DNA of 64,000 nucleotides, taken from assembly GCF_003711105.1 (NCBI RefSeq), contig NZ_CP023865.1, positions 966,001 to 1,030,000 on the forward strand, written 5' to 3'. A model generated the notes under the pieces. That model ran no database searches. It was not told the DNA's origin and saw nothing but the letters and a program-made list of their open reading frames with translations. Position numbers and translations under genes: made by a program. Source of the DNA: Actinoplanes teichomyceticus ATCC 31121. GTDB lineage: Bacteria; Actinomycetota; Actinomycetes; Mycobacteriales; Micromonosporaceae. Below, piece after piece: positions 18,970-27,505 of the stretch; the first letter of the stretch is position 1, and each line of letters starts with the position of its first letter.

Positions 18970-19310
18970 CCTCGGCGGGTTGTGGTTCGGCGTGAGGGGG
19001 TGAGGCGGGCTTCGCGGAGCAGGTCGCCGCCCCTGTAGCGGGCGGGTTCGGCTGGCCCGACGACTCGACGCCATCGAGGGAACTCCGCTCGCTCGGGCCG
19101 GGAAGTTCCGGCCGGCGTGCTCCATCTGCCCGCCGGATCACGCGAGCGGTATCGGCGGGGCGCACGAGACCGGCCGTCGCGTGCTGGGCCGAGGCTTCTT
19201 CGCCGAGGTTCTGCCGGCCGATGGGCGGCACGCCGCCCGCGGGGGAGCCGCCGCGCTGCTCGCTTCCGTGGTCACCGTGACGCGGGGTGTCCGGGGGGCT
19301 CGGTCAGGCG
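18970..19310 (+). pseudogene. Decayed serine-recombinase C-terminal fragment (copy 1)
   Basis: This stretch lacks a coherent frame but matches, base by base with gaps, the segment 21700-21970. Shared stretches include the part reading CTCGACGCCATCGAGG against CTCGACGACATCGAGG, the GACCGGCCGTCGCG part, and GGGGTGTCCGGGGGG near the end. In copy 2 this segment encodes the tail of a serine recombinase. Several frame changes make copy 1 non-functional. It lies between a hypothetical gene and the xylanase terminator. Confidence 0.6.
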
Positions 19311-19384
19311 GCGTTCCCGATGGTCGTACCGATGGAGGCGATGCCCGCGCATCGACAGCATCCCGCTGCTGCCGTCCTCATGAA

Positions 19385-19416
19385 GGTGGCGCGGCGGGTT
19401 CGCCCGCCGCGCCACC
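19385..19416 (-). terminator. Terminator of the xylanase gene
   Basis: A perfect 14-bp stem (GGTGGCGCGGCGGG at 19385-19398, CCCGCCGCGCCACC at 19403-19416) capped by a stable TTCG tetraloop lies 24 bases beyond the xylanase stop. Confidence 0.88.
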
Positions 19417-19440
19417 GGTGCTCTCCGGGTGTCGGTGCGG

Positions 19441-20610
<1,170 letters not shown>

Positions 20611-20652
20611 TCATTGCGCGATCCTGACTCGCCGGCCATCAGCTTGTCAACA

Positions 20653-20684
20653 ACTTTCGGAAATCTTTCGGAAATACCGAACTT
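20653..20684. promoter_or_regulatory. Repeated TTTCGGAAA half-sites upstream of xylanase
   Basis: ACTTTCGGAAATCTTTCGGAAAT carries two direct copies of CTTTCGGAAA, with CCGAAC close by. They share the core of the palindrome at 20799 and could be secondary operator sites for the same regulator. Confidence 0.45.
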
Positions 20685-20798
20685 GATCTTCCGTGATCGT
20701 TGTGGAGATAAGGGGAGGTGGCGGCCACTTTTGACCCTCCTCGCGATGCGGATGTGTTACCTGCTGACTACAGGGAAGTGGCGTCGATACCGAGAGTT

Positions 20799-20811
20799 CC
20801 GAAACTTTCGG
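20799..20811. promoter_or_regulatory. Perfect palindrome CCGAAACTTTCGG upstream of xylanase
   Basis: CCGAAA-C-TTTCGG is a perfect inverted repeat about 330 bases upstream of the xylanase start. CGAAA/TTTCG palindromes of this form have been described as operators upstream of Streptomyces xylanase genes, so control of this GH11 gene by xylan-derived sugars through such a site is plausible. The distance is larger than usual. Confidence 0.5.
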
Positions 20812-20962
20812 AGCCTCGTGCGGCGCGCCCGCGGCGACGGCGGGCGGATCGGCCCCGCACCGGTCAGGGCCGCCGGGCGGCCGGACCGGATCAACGCGTT
20901 CGGCGCTCCCGGGACCGAGGTACGGGCCTGCGACGTCATCCCCCTGCACATCAGCGGACGGG

Positions 20963-21298
20963 GTGGCGATGACCGCCCTGCTCATGATCGGTTCCGTCCT
21001 GCCGCTCGTGCGCCTGGTCGGCCTCGCCGTGCTGCTCCGGGCAGACGAGCCGGCGGCGAGGGCCGAGCGAGCCCCGGCGGGCGGGCCCCGAGCGGGGTCC
21101 GGCGGGCGGGCGTCGAGCGGGGTGGGCGTCGAGCGGGGTCCGGCGGCGAGGGCCGAGCGGGGCCTGGCCTGGATCCGGATAGAGCACGCCGGCCTGCTCG
21201 CCGCCGCCCGCGCCACCCTCGCCGCCCACCCGGGCGACGAGGAGGACCTCTTCTGCTACGTACGCGACGAAGTCGCCGCGCAGCGGAAAGCGCGATGA
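20963..21298 (+). CDS. Small hypothetical protein with repetitive middle
   Basis: Possible 111-residue protein. It starts with a hydrophobic segment (LLMIGSVLPLVRLVGLAVLL), has a low-complexity Ala/Gly/Arg middle produced by imperfect GAGCGGGGTCCGGCGG repeats (about 21050-21160), and ends with a helical WIRIEHAGLLAAARATLAAH part. No family is recognised. Starts are possible at GTG 20963 or ATG 20969. The stop overlaps the next ATG as ATGA, which supports translation, but the gene sits in a region of decayed mobile DNA and may itself be a remnant. Confidence 0.35.
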   Translation: MAMTALLMIGSVLPLVRLVGLAVLLRADEPAARAERAPAGGPRAGSGGRASSGVGVERGPAARAERGLAWIRIEHAGLLAAARATLAAHPGDEEDLFCYVRDEVAAQRKAR

Positions 21299-21602
21299 GG
21301 GCGTACGGCAGGCGACACCGCCGGTGGCGCCCTCAGGGACAACCGCTGCCCCTGGTCGCCGACGAATCCCGGCTCGCCGGGACCGTCGCCGGTCGCGGTC
21401 GGCTGGCTTACCGCTACCGCTCCGAGCTGGCCCCCCGGCCACGGTGGCCGTCATCCTCGACCTGACGGCCGCCGTCCTGGACCACTACCCGACCATCACC
21501 CTGCCCGGCAGCCTCCGTGAGGAGATCACCAAGCGAATGGGCACCGCCCTGACCAACGCGGCCGGCATCAACGCGGATCTCCACGCGCGCATCGGGGAAC
21601 GG
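21295..21602 (+). pseudogene. Frameshifted small gene
   Basis: An ATG at 21295, overlapping the previous stop, opens a frame (MRAYGRRHRRWRPQGQPLP, later YRYRSELAP) that stops at 21463-21465. In a second frame, directly continuous in sense, lies VAVILDLTAAVLDHY, then a helical stretch LREEITKRMGTALTNAAGI. A change of frame at the C-rich run near 21433 would join the two halves into about 100 residues. Either the gene is broken or there is a homopolymer error in the sequence. The function is unknown; its position next to a recombinase remnant suggests an integrative element. Confidence 0.45.
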
Positions 21603-21609
21603 CTTGGCA

Positions 21610-21985
21610 CCCCGAGCACCAGGAGTACAGGACCGCCTGCTCGACCTGGTCGGCGACCCGGGTCAACCGCAGGAGAAGAGCGCCGCACGACTGCGCAAGA
21701 TCCGCGACGAGCGGGCCGGCTCGCCGAGCAACTCGACGACATCGAGGAACCTCCGCTCATCAGGCCCCGCGAAGTTCTGGCCGACCTGTCCAGTTTGCTC
21801 ACCCAACCACGCGAGGTGTACCGGCGGGCCGCGCCGGACCGGCCGTCGCGCGCTGGATCGGGCGTTGTTCGCCGAGCTCTTTCCCGACCGGCGGGCCCGC
21901 ATCGCCGGTGACGAACCCGCAGGGCTGATCGCTTCCGTGGCCACCGTGATGCGGGGTGTCCGGGGGCTCGGCCCCCGGAGCAGAA
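21610..21985 (+). pseudogene. Decayed serine-recombinase C-terminal fragment (copy 2)
   Basis: Read across three frame switches, this stretch encodes consecutive pieces typical of the C-terminal coiled-coil part of large serine recombinases. They are VQDRLLDLVGDPGQPQEK, then ARLRKIRDERA, then LAEQLDDIEE and LADLSSLLTQPREVYRRAAPD, and finally ALDRALFAELF. The catalytic N-terminal domain is absent and the frame changes rule out function. It abuts the 3' side of tRNA-Ala, a usual integration target, so it is probably the scar of an integrated element. The end carries a 9-bp hairpin (21959-21979). Confidence 0.7.
21959..21979. terminator. Hairpin at the end of the recombinase remnant
   Basis: TCCGGGGGC (21959-21967) and GCCCCCGGA (21971-21979) form a perfect 9-bp stem with a TCG loop. 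Confidence 0.5.
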
Positions 21986-21993
21986 ATGACGAA

Positions 21994-22034
21994 GGGCGAC
22001 CCGGATCCGCGTTTCCCGCGGACACGAGTCGCCC
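21994..22034 (-). terminator. Stem-loop downstream of tRNA-Ala
   Basis: GGGCGAC (21994-22000) pairs with GTCGCCC (22028-22034), enclosing a smaller CCGCG/CGCGG stem. It lies 11 bases past the 3' end of the minus-strand tRNA gene and is a reasonable terminator. Confidence 0.5.
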
Positions 22035-22045
22035 ATTCGCGCTCG

Positions 22046-22118
22046 TGGAGCTGAGGGGACTCGAACCCCTGACCCCCACACTGCCAGTGTGGTGCGCTAC
22101 CAGCTGCGCCACAGCCCC
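22046..22118 (-). tRNA. tRNA-Ala (anticodon GGC)
   Basis: The minus strand folds into a complete 73-base cloverleaf. The acceptor stem is GGGGCTG with CAGCTCC and discriminator A, the D arm contains GCGCAGCTGGTAGCGC, the anticodon arm is CCACA-CTGGCAG-TGTGG with GGC at the centre, and the T arm is AGGGG-TTCGAGT-CCCCT. CCA is not encoded. The 3' end faces the recombinase remnant. Confidence 0.97.
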
Positions 22119-22172
22119 TTGCTGCACTGCTTTCTTCCGTCGTCCCCGGCGTTTCCCCCGGGCACGCTGGAA

Positions 22173-22178
22173 ATACTA
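22173..22178 (-). promoter_or_regulatory. Possible -10 element for tRNA-Ala
   Basis: TAGTAT on the minus strand, about 55 bases upstream of the mature tRNA 5' end, is the best -10-like hexamer in the gap between yqgE and the tRNA gene. No strong -35 is seen. Confidence 0.3.
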
Positions 22179-22210
22179 CACACCCCTCCAGGGGCCTCTG
22201 CAGCACCCCC

Positions 22211-22768
22211 TCAGTTGAGCGAGACGTCCGGGGGGAAGTGGGCCACAGCAGCCAGAATGTCGCCCTGGCGGCGCAGGACCATGGCCCACAGGTCGTCCGG
22301 CCGGTTCACGAAGGGGTCGCCGGGGAGGGCGTCGAAGACGAACCAGGAGCCGGCGGCGATCTCCTCCTCCAGCTGGCCGGCGGACCAGCCGGAGTAGCCG
22401 GCGAAGACCCGGATGCCGGCCACGTTCTCGCGGAGGCGCTCCGGGTCGGCGGAGAGGTCCAGGGTGCCGAGTGAGCCTGCGACCGGGTGGAAACCGGTCA
22501 CCCGCTTCTTCACCTCGGGCCGGGTGCGGGCCAGGCAGATCGCCGACTCCGGCTGCACCGGGCCGCCCTCGAAGAGCACGGCCGGGTCGCCGGCCAGCTC
22601 GCCCCAGTTGCCGAGCACCTCGGCGACCGGCACCTCGGTGGCCCGGTTGAGCACCACGCCCAGGGCGCCGCCCTGCTCGTGGGCCACCAGCAGCACGACC
22701 GTACGGTCGAAGTTGGGATCTTTGAGGGTGGGCGTGGCCACCAGCAGCTGGCCGGTCATCGACTCCAT
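22211..22768 (-). CDS. YqgE/AlgH family protein (DUF179)
   Basis: Predicted 185-residue cytoplasmic protein of the YqgE/AlgH family. Landmarks are GQLLVATPTLKDPNFDRTVVLLV at the N-terminus, GALGVVLNRATEVPV, LFEGGPVQPE and FAGYSGWSAGQLEEEI, all in canonical order. Length is normal. The biochemical role of the family is unsettled; AlgH was named for effects on alginate regulation in Pseudomonas. The ATG at 22768 has GGAGG seven bases upstream and is preferred to a longer frame from 22804. It is transcribed toward tRNA-Ala and is divergent from mtnP. Confidence 0.9.
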   Translation of the reverse strand: MESMTGQLLVATPTLKDPNFDRTVVLLVAHEQGGALGVVLNRATEVPVAEVLGNWGELAGDPAVLFEGGPVQPESAICLARTRPEVKKRVTGFHPVAGSLGTLDLSADPERLRENVAGIRVFAGYSGWSAGQLEEEIAAGSWFVFDALPGDPFVNRPDDLWAMVLRRQGDILAAVAHFPPDVSLN

Positions 22769-22884
22769 CGACCGGCCTCCGATCCGCTGCCCCTCACCGA
22801 ACACGGGATGCCTGCCGCTCGCTCGACGTCATCGCCATGCTCAGCACATTAGCCTGCGTTTCCGGCCACCGATAAGGTCTGCGC

Positions 22885-23691
22885 ATGAACCCGTCACCCC
22901 CGGCAGCAGAGATCGGCGTCATCGGCGGTTCCGGCCTGTACACGCTCCTGGACGGCGCCATTGAACATCAGGTGCAGACGCCGTACGGTCCGCCATCCGA
23001 CAGCATCACGGTGGCCGAGGTCGGTGGCCGCCGGGTGGCGTTCCTGCCCCGGCACGGCCGCGATCACCGGTTCGCGCCGCACGAGATCCCGTACCGGGCG
23101 AATCTGTGGGCGCTGCGCTCGCTCGGGGTGCGGCAGATCATCGCCCCGTGCGCGGTCGGTGGCCTGCGGCCCGAGCTGGGGCCGGGCACGTTCGTGGTGC
23201 CGGACCAGCTGATCGACCGGACCAGCGGGCGGGTGCAGACGTTCTACACCTCCGGCGCGGTGCACGTCTCGTTCGCCGACCCCTACTGTCCGGCCGGCCG
23301 GGCCACCGTGCTGGAGTCCGCCGCCGGGGTGGACGCGGTCGACGGCGGCACCATGGTCGTCGTGGAGGGTCCGCGGTTCTCCACCCGGGCCGAGTCGCGC
23401 TGGTTCGCCTCGATCGGCGGCACGATCGTGAACATGACCGGTCATCCGGAAGCTGTGCTGGCCCGTGAGCTGGCCCTCTGCTACACCCCGATCGCCCTGG
23501 TCACCGACCTGGATGCGGGCGTCGAGGGCGGGCACGGGGTGACGCAGGAGGAGGTCTTCCAGGTCTTCGCGGAGAACATGTCGCGCCTGCGTGACGTGCT
23601 CCTGGAGGCGGTGACCCGGCTGCCGGCCGAGCGCACCTGTCCCTGCAAGGATGTGCTGGCGGGTGTCAAGCTGCCGTTCGAGCTGCCCTGA
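22885..23691 (+). CDS. mtnP: S-methyl-5'-thioadenosine phosphorylase
   Basis: Predicted 268-residue enzyme that phosphorolyses methylthioadenosine to adenine and methylthioribose-1-phosphate in methionine salvage. It has the MTAP/PNP signature: IGVIGGSGLY at residues 10-19, phosphate-binding PRHGRDHRFAPHEIPYRAN, and the base-binding/catalytic VEGPRFSTRAES and NMTGHPEAVLARE segments. Length fits the family. A GATAAG element 10-15 bases before the ATG suggests a short-leader transcript. The gene stands alone between divergent yqgE and a convergent receiver gene, separated from the latter by a strong hairpin. Confidence 0.93.
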   Translation: MNPSPPAAEIGVIGGSGLYTLLDGAIEHQVQTPYGPPSDSITVAEVGGRRVAFLPRHGRDHRFAPHEIPYRANLWALRSLGVRQIIAPCAVGGLRPELGPGTFVVPDQLIDRTSGRVQTFYTSGAVHVSFADPYCPAGRATVLESAAGVDAVDGGTMVVVEGPRFSTRAESRWFASIGGTIVNMTGHPEAVLARELALCYTPIALVTDLDAGVEGGHGVTQEEVFQVFAENMSRLRDVLLEAVTRLPAERTCPCKDVLAGVKLPFELP

Positions 23692-23706
23692 GGCGGCCCG
23701 CCGTCC

Positions 23707-23732
23707 CCGGGGCACGCCGCGGCGTGCCCCGG
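23707..23732. terminator. Bidirectional terminator between mtnP and the receiver gene
   Basis: CCGGGGCACGCC (23707-23718) and GGCGTGCCCCGG (23721-23732) make a perfect 12-bp inverted repeat between two convergent stops. Confidence 0.8.
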
Positions 23733-23739
23733 CCGCGGC

Positions 23740-24123
23740 TCAGCCGGCCGCCCGGCGGCTGATCAGCGTCTGGAGCTCGGCGACCAGCGCCTTGGGGGCG
23801 AGTGGCTTGCCCAGGTAGCCGTCCGCGCCGGAGATCAGGCCGGCGTCCACGTCGTAGGCGTGGTTGTTGCCGGACACCATGAGGATCGCCATGTCCTTGA
23901 TGTCCGGGGTGTTGCGGGCCAGCTGGCACAGCTCCATCCCGTTCATCGACGGCATCCGTACGTCGGTGATCATGCCGATCGGTTTGGCGACGGTCATGAT
24001 GCGGGCGGCGGTGTGGCCGTCCTTCGCGCCGACCGTGCGGTAACCGGCGGCCTCCAGGGTGACCGCCAGCATGTCACGGACGTCGGCGTCGTCGTCGGCG
24101 ATCAGGATCAGGTTCTGGTTCAT
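23740..24123 (-). CDS. Single-domain response regulator (CheY-like receiver)
   Basis: Predicted 127-residue stand-alone receiver. It has the acidic pocket (ADDDADVR near residues 9-14), the phospho-acceptor Asp54 in ITDVRMPSMNG, a switch Ser in LMVSGNN and the conserved Lys in YLGKPLAPK. There is no output domain, so it acts through protein-protein contacts, for example on a kinase, phosphatase or motor. No kinase is adjacent. The ATG at 24123 has GAGGAGGGG upstream. In Actinoplanes-like organisms such receivers are numerous and may feed motility or signalling, but no partner can be named here. Confidence 0.9.
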   Translation of the reverse strand: MNQNLILIADDDADVRDMLAVTLEAAGYRTVGAKDGHTAARIMTVAKPIGMITDVRMPSMNGMELCQLARNTPDIKDMAILMVSGNNHAYDVDAGLISGADGYLGKPLAPKALVAELQTLISRRAAG

Positions 24124-24267
24124 GTGGGCGTGTCCCCTCCTCGTCGACCCTCCTCATCGGCGGGCGGCCGCACGACGACAGGCATCGCGCGGTTGCGGTC
24201 GCGGTGCGGTGTCTGCCTGCGGCAGAAGAATGCGGCGTACGGCCGGTCGGGTGGGCAGACTCCGGCA

Positions 24268-25107
24268 ATGGCCACCTTCTGTCTGCACACCCAACCGACC
24301 GGCGCCGCCGACTGGCTCGACCTGGCCCGGCGTGCCGAGGCCGCGGGCTTCGAGGCGCTCTACGTCGCCGACCACCCGGGCACCTGCGCCGCGCCGTTCG
24401 TGGCGCTGGCCGCGGCGGCCGCGGTCACCAGCACGATCCGGCTCGGGTCGTACGTGCTCAACGCCGGGGTCCGGGAACCGATCCTGATCGCGGCCGACGT
24501 CGCCACCCTGGACGTGGTCTCCGGCGGCCGGGCCGTCCTGGGGATCGGGGCGGGGCACACCCCGGCGGAGTGGACCGCGGTCGGGCGGGAACGTCCCGGC
24601 GTGCGGGACCGCGTCGACCGCTGCATCGCCGTCGCCGAGGCGACCGCGCGGATGCTGGCCGGCGACGGGCTGGAGAAGCCCCGCCCGGTGCAGGACCGGG
24701 TGCCGCTGCTGTTCGGCGGCGGCAACACCCGGCTGCTGCGCTGGGCGTCCGAGCACGCCGACCGGATCGGGCTGTCCGGGCTGGGCCGCACCCTGGCGGA
24801 CGGGCACATGCACCGCGCGCGGTTCTGCCCGGAGCAGGTCGACGCGCAGGTCGAGCTGGCCGGCTCGACACCGGTGGAGGCGCTGGTGCACCACGCGGAG
24901 CTGACCGACGACGGGGGCGCGGTGTACGCGCGGTGGGCGAAGGACGCCGAGATCAGCGAGTCCGAGATGGCCGCCACGCCGTACGTGCTGGCCGGGACCG
25001 AGGCGGAGATCCGGGCCAAGCTGGCCGCGAACGAACGCCGCTGGGGCCTGACCCGCTACACCGTCCGGCGCCCGGCGTTCGAGGTCGCGGCCGCGCTGAT
25101 GGCCTGA
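24268..25107 (+). CDS. Luciferase-like (LLM class) F420/FMN oxidoreductase
   Basis: Predicted 279-residue TIM-barrel oxidoreductase of the bacterial luciferase superfamily, probably F420-dependent as is usual in actinobacteria. Family features include WLDLARRAEAAGFEALYVADHPG, TIRLGSYVLNAGVREP, the GGRAVLGIGAGHTPAEW segment and the LLFGGGNTRLLRWASEHAD segment before the C-terminal helices. Substrate unknown. The ATG at 24268 lacks a strong ribosome site but gives the usual N-terminus; longer upstream frames overlap the divergent receiver gene. The gene converges with the pilus cluster and is followed by a hairpin. Confidence 0.8.
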   Translation: MATFCLHTQPTGAADWLDLARRAEAAGFEALYVADHPGTCAAPFVALAAAAAVTSTIRLGSYVLNAGVREPILIAADVATLDVVSGGRAVLGIGAGHTPAEWTAVGRERPGVRDRVDRCIAVAEATARMLAGDGLEKPRPVQDRVPLLFGGGNTRLLRWASEHADRIGLSGLGRTLADGHMHRARFCPEQVDAQVELAGSTPVEALVHHAELTDDGGAVYARWAKDAEISESEMAATPYVLAGTEAEIRAKLAANERRWGLTRYTVRRPAFEVAAALMA

Positions 25108-25115
25108 GCCGGGCC

Positions 25116-25141
25116 GGCCGGGCCGCGGTGGATGCCCGGCC
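25116..25141. terminator. Hairpin between LLM gene and pilO
   Basis: GGCCGGGC (25116-25123) pairs with GCCCGGCC (25134-25141) across a 10-base loop in the short gap between convergent genes; it could end the pilus operon as well. Confidence 0.5.
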
Positions 25142-25146
25142 GGGTG

Positions 25147-25740
25147 TCACTGGGTGGTGGCCACCGTGGTGGTGGAGGTGGCGGTGTTGCGGAAGGCGAC
25201 CAGGGTCAGCGCCATCTCGGTCTGGTCGTAGCCGTCGGCCTCGCGGCCGTCGATGGTCAGGTTCGCCGTCTGGATCAGCACCGCGCGCGGCTGCGAGCCC
25301 TGCAGCTGCTTCACGAATCTGCTGATGTCGGCGACCTTGCCGACGGCGTTGAGCGTGATCGGCAGTTCCTCCACGGTGCTCACCGCCTTGCTCTGGGTGC
25401 GCCCGGTGGCGGAGTACGCGGTGACCTCCACGTCCAGCTTGGTGCCCATGTTCTGCAGCTGGCGCAGCAGGGCCGGGATGTCGTCGCCGTCCGGCAGCGC
25501 CTTGCGGTTCTTCGCCAGCTCGTCCTGGTACTTCTTCAGGTTGGCGTTGTCGGCCTTCAGGTCGGACAGCTGGCGGCGCAGCGTGGCCAGCTGGGCGGTG
25601 GTGTCGTCCACCTGGCTGCGCACGTCCGACGCCTCGGTGTACTTCGGGCTGATCAGCAGGAACCAGCCGGCGGCGATCAGCAGGGCGATCACGGCGAGGC
25701 CGCCGAACAGCCAGATCCGGTCGGTACGGCGTACGTTCAT
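25147..25740 (-). CDS. pilO: Type IV pilus inner-membrane platform protein PilO
   Basis: Predicted 197-residue bitopic membrane protein. After a short cytoplasmic start (MNVRRTDRIW) comes one membrane helix (LFGGLAVIALLIAAGWFLLI), a coiled coil of about 60 residues (DVRSQVDDTTAQLATLRRQL onward), and a ferredoxin-like domain. This is the PilO plan; PilO pairs with PilN to connect the pilus motor platform to the outside. The start overlaps the pilN stop as ATGA with GGAGG six bases upstream. Last gene of the cluster. Confidence 0.85.
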   Translation of the reverse strand: MNVRRTDRIWLFGGLAVIALLIAAGWFLLISPKYTEASDVRSQVDDTTAQLATLRRQLSDLKADNANLKKYQDELAKNRKALPDGDDIPALLRQLQNMGTKLDVEVTAYSATGRTQSKAVSTVEELPITLNAVGKVADISRFVKQLQGSQPRAVLIQTANLTIDGREADGYDQTEMALTLVAFRNTATSTTTVATTQ

Positions 25741-26447
25741 CACTTGCCTCCGGCCTTGCACTGCGCCGCGCTGAACCGGCCGCAGAGCCCCTTGTCGGTG
25801 ATCAGCAGGGTCAGGGTGAACTCGACCTCCGGCTCGTCCTGCCGCTCCGGATCGTCCTGCTGGGTGACGCTGGTGACGAACGGGTCGGTCACGTAGGTGA
25901 GCTTGGCGAGCGCGTCGACGTACTTGGCGACGGCCTTCTTGTCCGGGGCGGTGCCGGTGACGTTGAGCTGGCCCAGCCCGGTGTTGGCGGCGCTGCCGGG
26001 GGCGTCGTCCGGGGCGAGCCCCCCGGTGATCCCGGTGAGCTCCACGCCGGCCTTGTCACCGGTGCTGCGCAGCAGGTCGTAGAGGTTCTGCCAGGACAGG
26101 TCCTTGGCGAGCAGCTTCTCCAGCTGCTGTTCCATGACCTTGTTGCTGTTCTTGGTCTGGGTCAGCTTCTGGAACTGCCCCTGCTGGCTCTGCACCGCGG
26201 TGATCTGGCGGGTGACCTGGCCGAACTCCTTCTCGGCCTCCTGCTTCGCGGTGGTCGCGTGCCAGTACCAGCCGCCGAGCAGCGCCAGCACCAGGAAGGC
26301 GGCGCTCAGCACGACGGCGCGGGTGCGCCGGGCCCGCCGGCCGTCACTGATGTCCTGCGGCAGCAGGTTCGCGCGGATCGGCAGGATGCGGGCCGCGTGC
26401 CGCGGGGAGACGCTCGGGTCCAGCGGCATCAGTGCGGTCGTGGTCAT
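25740..26447 (-). CDS. pilN: Type IV pilus assembly protein PilN
   Basis: Predicted 235-residue bitopic protein. The cytoplasmic N-terminus contains RANLLPQDI, the PilN motif that binds PilM, followed by a membrane helix (VVLSAAFLVLALLGGWYW), a coiled coil (about 70-125) and a C-terminal alpha/beta domain with two cysteines close to the end. The ATG at 26447 overlaps the pilM stop and the stop overlaps the pilO start, so the three are translationally coupled, as expected for subunits of one complex. Upstream in-frame codons from 26630 lie inside pilM and are rejected. Confidence 0.88.
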   Translation of the reverse strand: MTTTALMPLDPSVSPRHAARILPIRANLLPQDISDGRRARRTRAVVLSAAFLVLALLGGWYWHATTAKQEAEKEFGQVTRQITAVQSQQGQFQKLTQTKNSNKVMEQQLEKLLAKDLSWQNLYDLLRSTGDKAGVELTGITGGLAPDDAPGSAANTGLGQLNVTGTAPDKKAVAKYVDALAKLTYVTDPFVTSVTQQDDPERQDEPEVEFTLTLLITDKGLCGRFSAAQCKAGGK

Positions 26448-27469
26448 CAGGCCGCTCCCAGGGTGAGACCGATCGACACGGCCGCCGACGGCACGAAACT
26501 GTCGAATCCGCGCTCCCGGGCGCGGCGGGTGTCGCGCAGGCGGGAGGTGCTGTCCGCGTACATCACCCCGATGCCGAGCTGTTCCTGCAGGTGCTCGGCG
26601 AGACCGGGCATGAGCGCGCCGCCGCCGCACAGCGACAGGCGGGTGACCTGCTTCTGCCGCTCACCGGAGGCGAGGTAGGTGAAGGAGCTGCGCAGCTCGC
26701 TGGCGAGCGGGCGGACCGCGTCGGTGATCGCGGCCACGCTGTCCGGGTTGCCGTCGCCGTGCAGGCCGTACCGGCACTTGAGCTCCTCGGCCTCGGCGGC
26801 CGGGACGCCGAGCCGGGTGGCGATGCTGCTGGTGATCTCGGCGCCGCCGCGGGGCAGGGTACGCACGAACAGCGGCTCGCCGTCGGCGTGCACCACCACG
26901 CTGGTGTGGTCGGCGCCGATGTCGACGATCGCCTCGACCTGGGTGTCCAGCCGGGAGGCGGCGCGCAGCAGGGCGAACGAGGCCAGGTCCACGCCGGTCA
27001 CGTGCAGGCCGGCCCGCTCCACCGCCTGCACCAGGTCGACCACCGCGTCCTTGGGCATGGCGATCAGCAGGCCGCGCACGGTCGCGCTCTCGCCCGGCTT
27101 CTCCAGCGGGTAGAAGTCCAGCAGCGAGCGTTCCACCGCCAGCGGCAACGCGTCCTTGACCTGGAACGGCAGGGCCTGGCGCATCTGACCGGCCGGCAGG
27201 TTGGCGATCGACATCTCGCGGACCACCAGCTGCGGGTTGGTCACGCCGAGGCTGACCCGCTTGGTGCCGAACCGCGACGCCGCCCAGAGCTGCTTGAGCG
27301 CGCTCGTGACGGTGACCGGGTCCTGCACCACGCCGCCGTGCACGGTGCCCGGGGCCAGCGGGATCTGCCCGAAGTTGGTCAGCGAGTATTCGTCCTTGGA
27401 GCGGCGGACCTCGACCGCCCGGATCGAGGACGAGCCGATGTCCAGCCCGATCGGTGTTGCGCCAGCCAT
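26447..27469 (-). CDS. pilM: Type IV pilus assembly ATPase-fold protein PilM
   Basis: Predicted 340-residue actin-like protein of the FtsA/PilM family that sits under the membrane and binds the N-terminus of PilN. The phosphate-1 loop is IGLDIGSSSIRAVEV at residues 7-21; the second phosphate region is AIVDIGADHTSVVV, and the adenosine region SLCGGGALMPGL lies near residue 290. Length is typical (about 340-350). It follows pilD after 36 bases and has AAGGAAG upstream. The ATP site looks intact. Confidence 0.92.
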   Translation of the reverse strand: MAGATPIGLDIGSSSIRAVEVRRSKDEYSLTNFGQIPLAPGTVHGGVVQDPVTVTSALKQLWAASRFGTKRVSLGVTNPQLVVREMSIANLPAGQMRQALPFQVKDALPLAVERSLLDFYPLEKPGESATVRGLLIAMPKDAVVDLVQAVERAGLHVTGVDLASFALLRAASRLDTQVEAIVDIGADHTSVVVHADGEPLFVRTLPRGGAEITSSIATRLGVPAAEAEELKCRYGLHGDGNPDSVAAITDAVRPLASELRSSFTYLASGERQKQVTRLSLCGGGALMPGLAEHLQEQLGIGVMYADSTSRLRDTRRARERGFDSFVPSAAVSIGLTLGAA

Positions 27470-27505
27470 CGGTCTTCCTTTCTTCCTTCCTACACGAGCT
27501 ATCGG

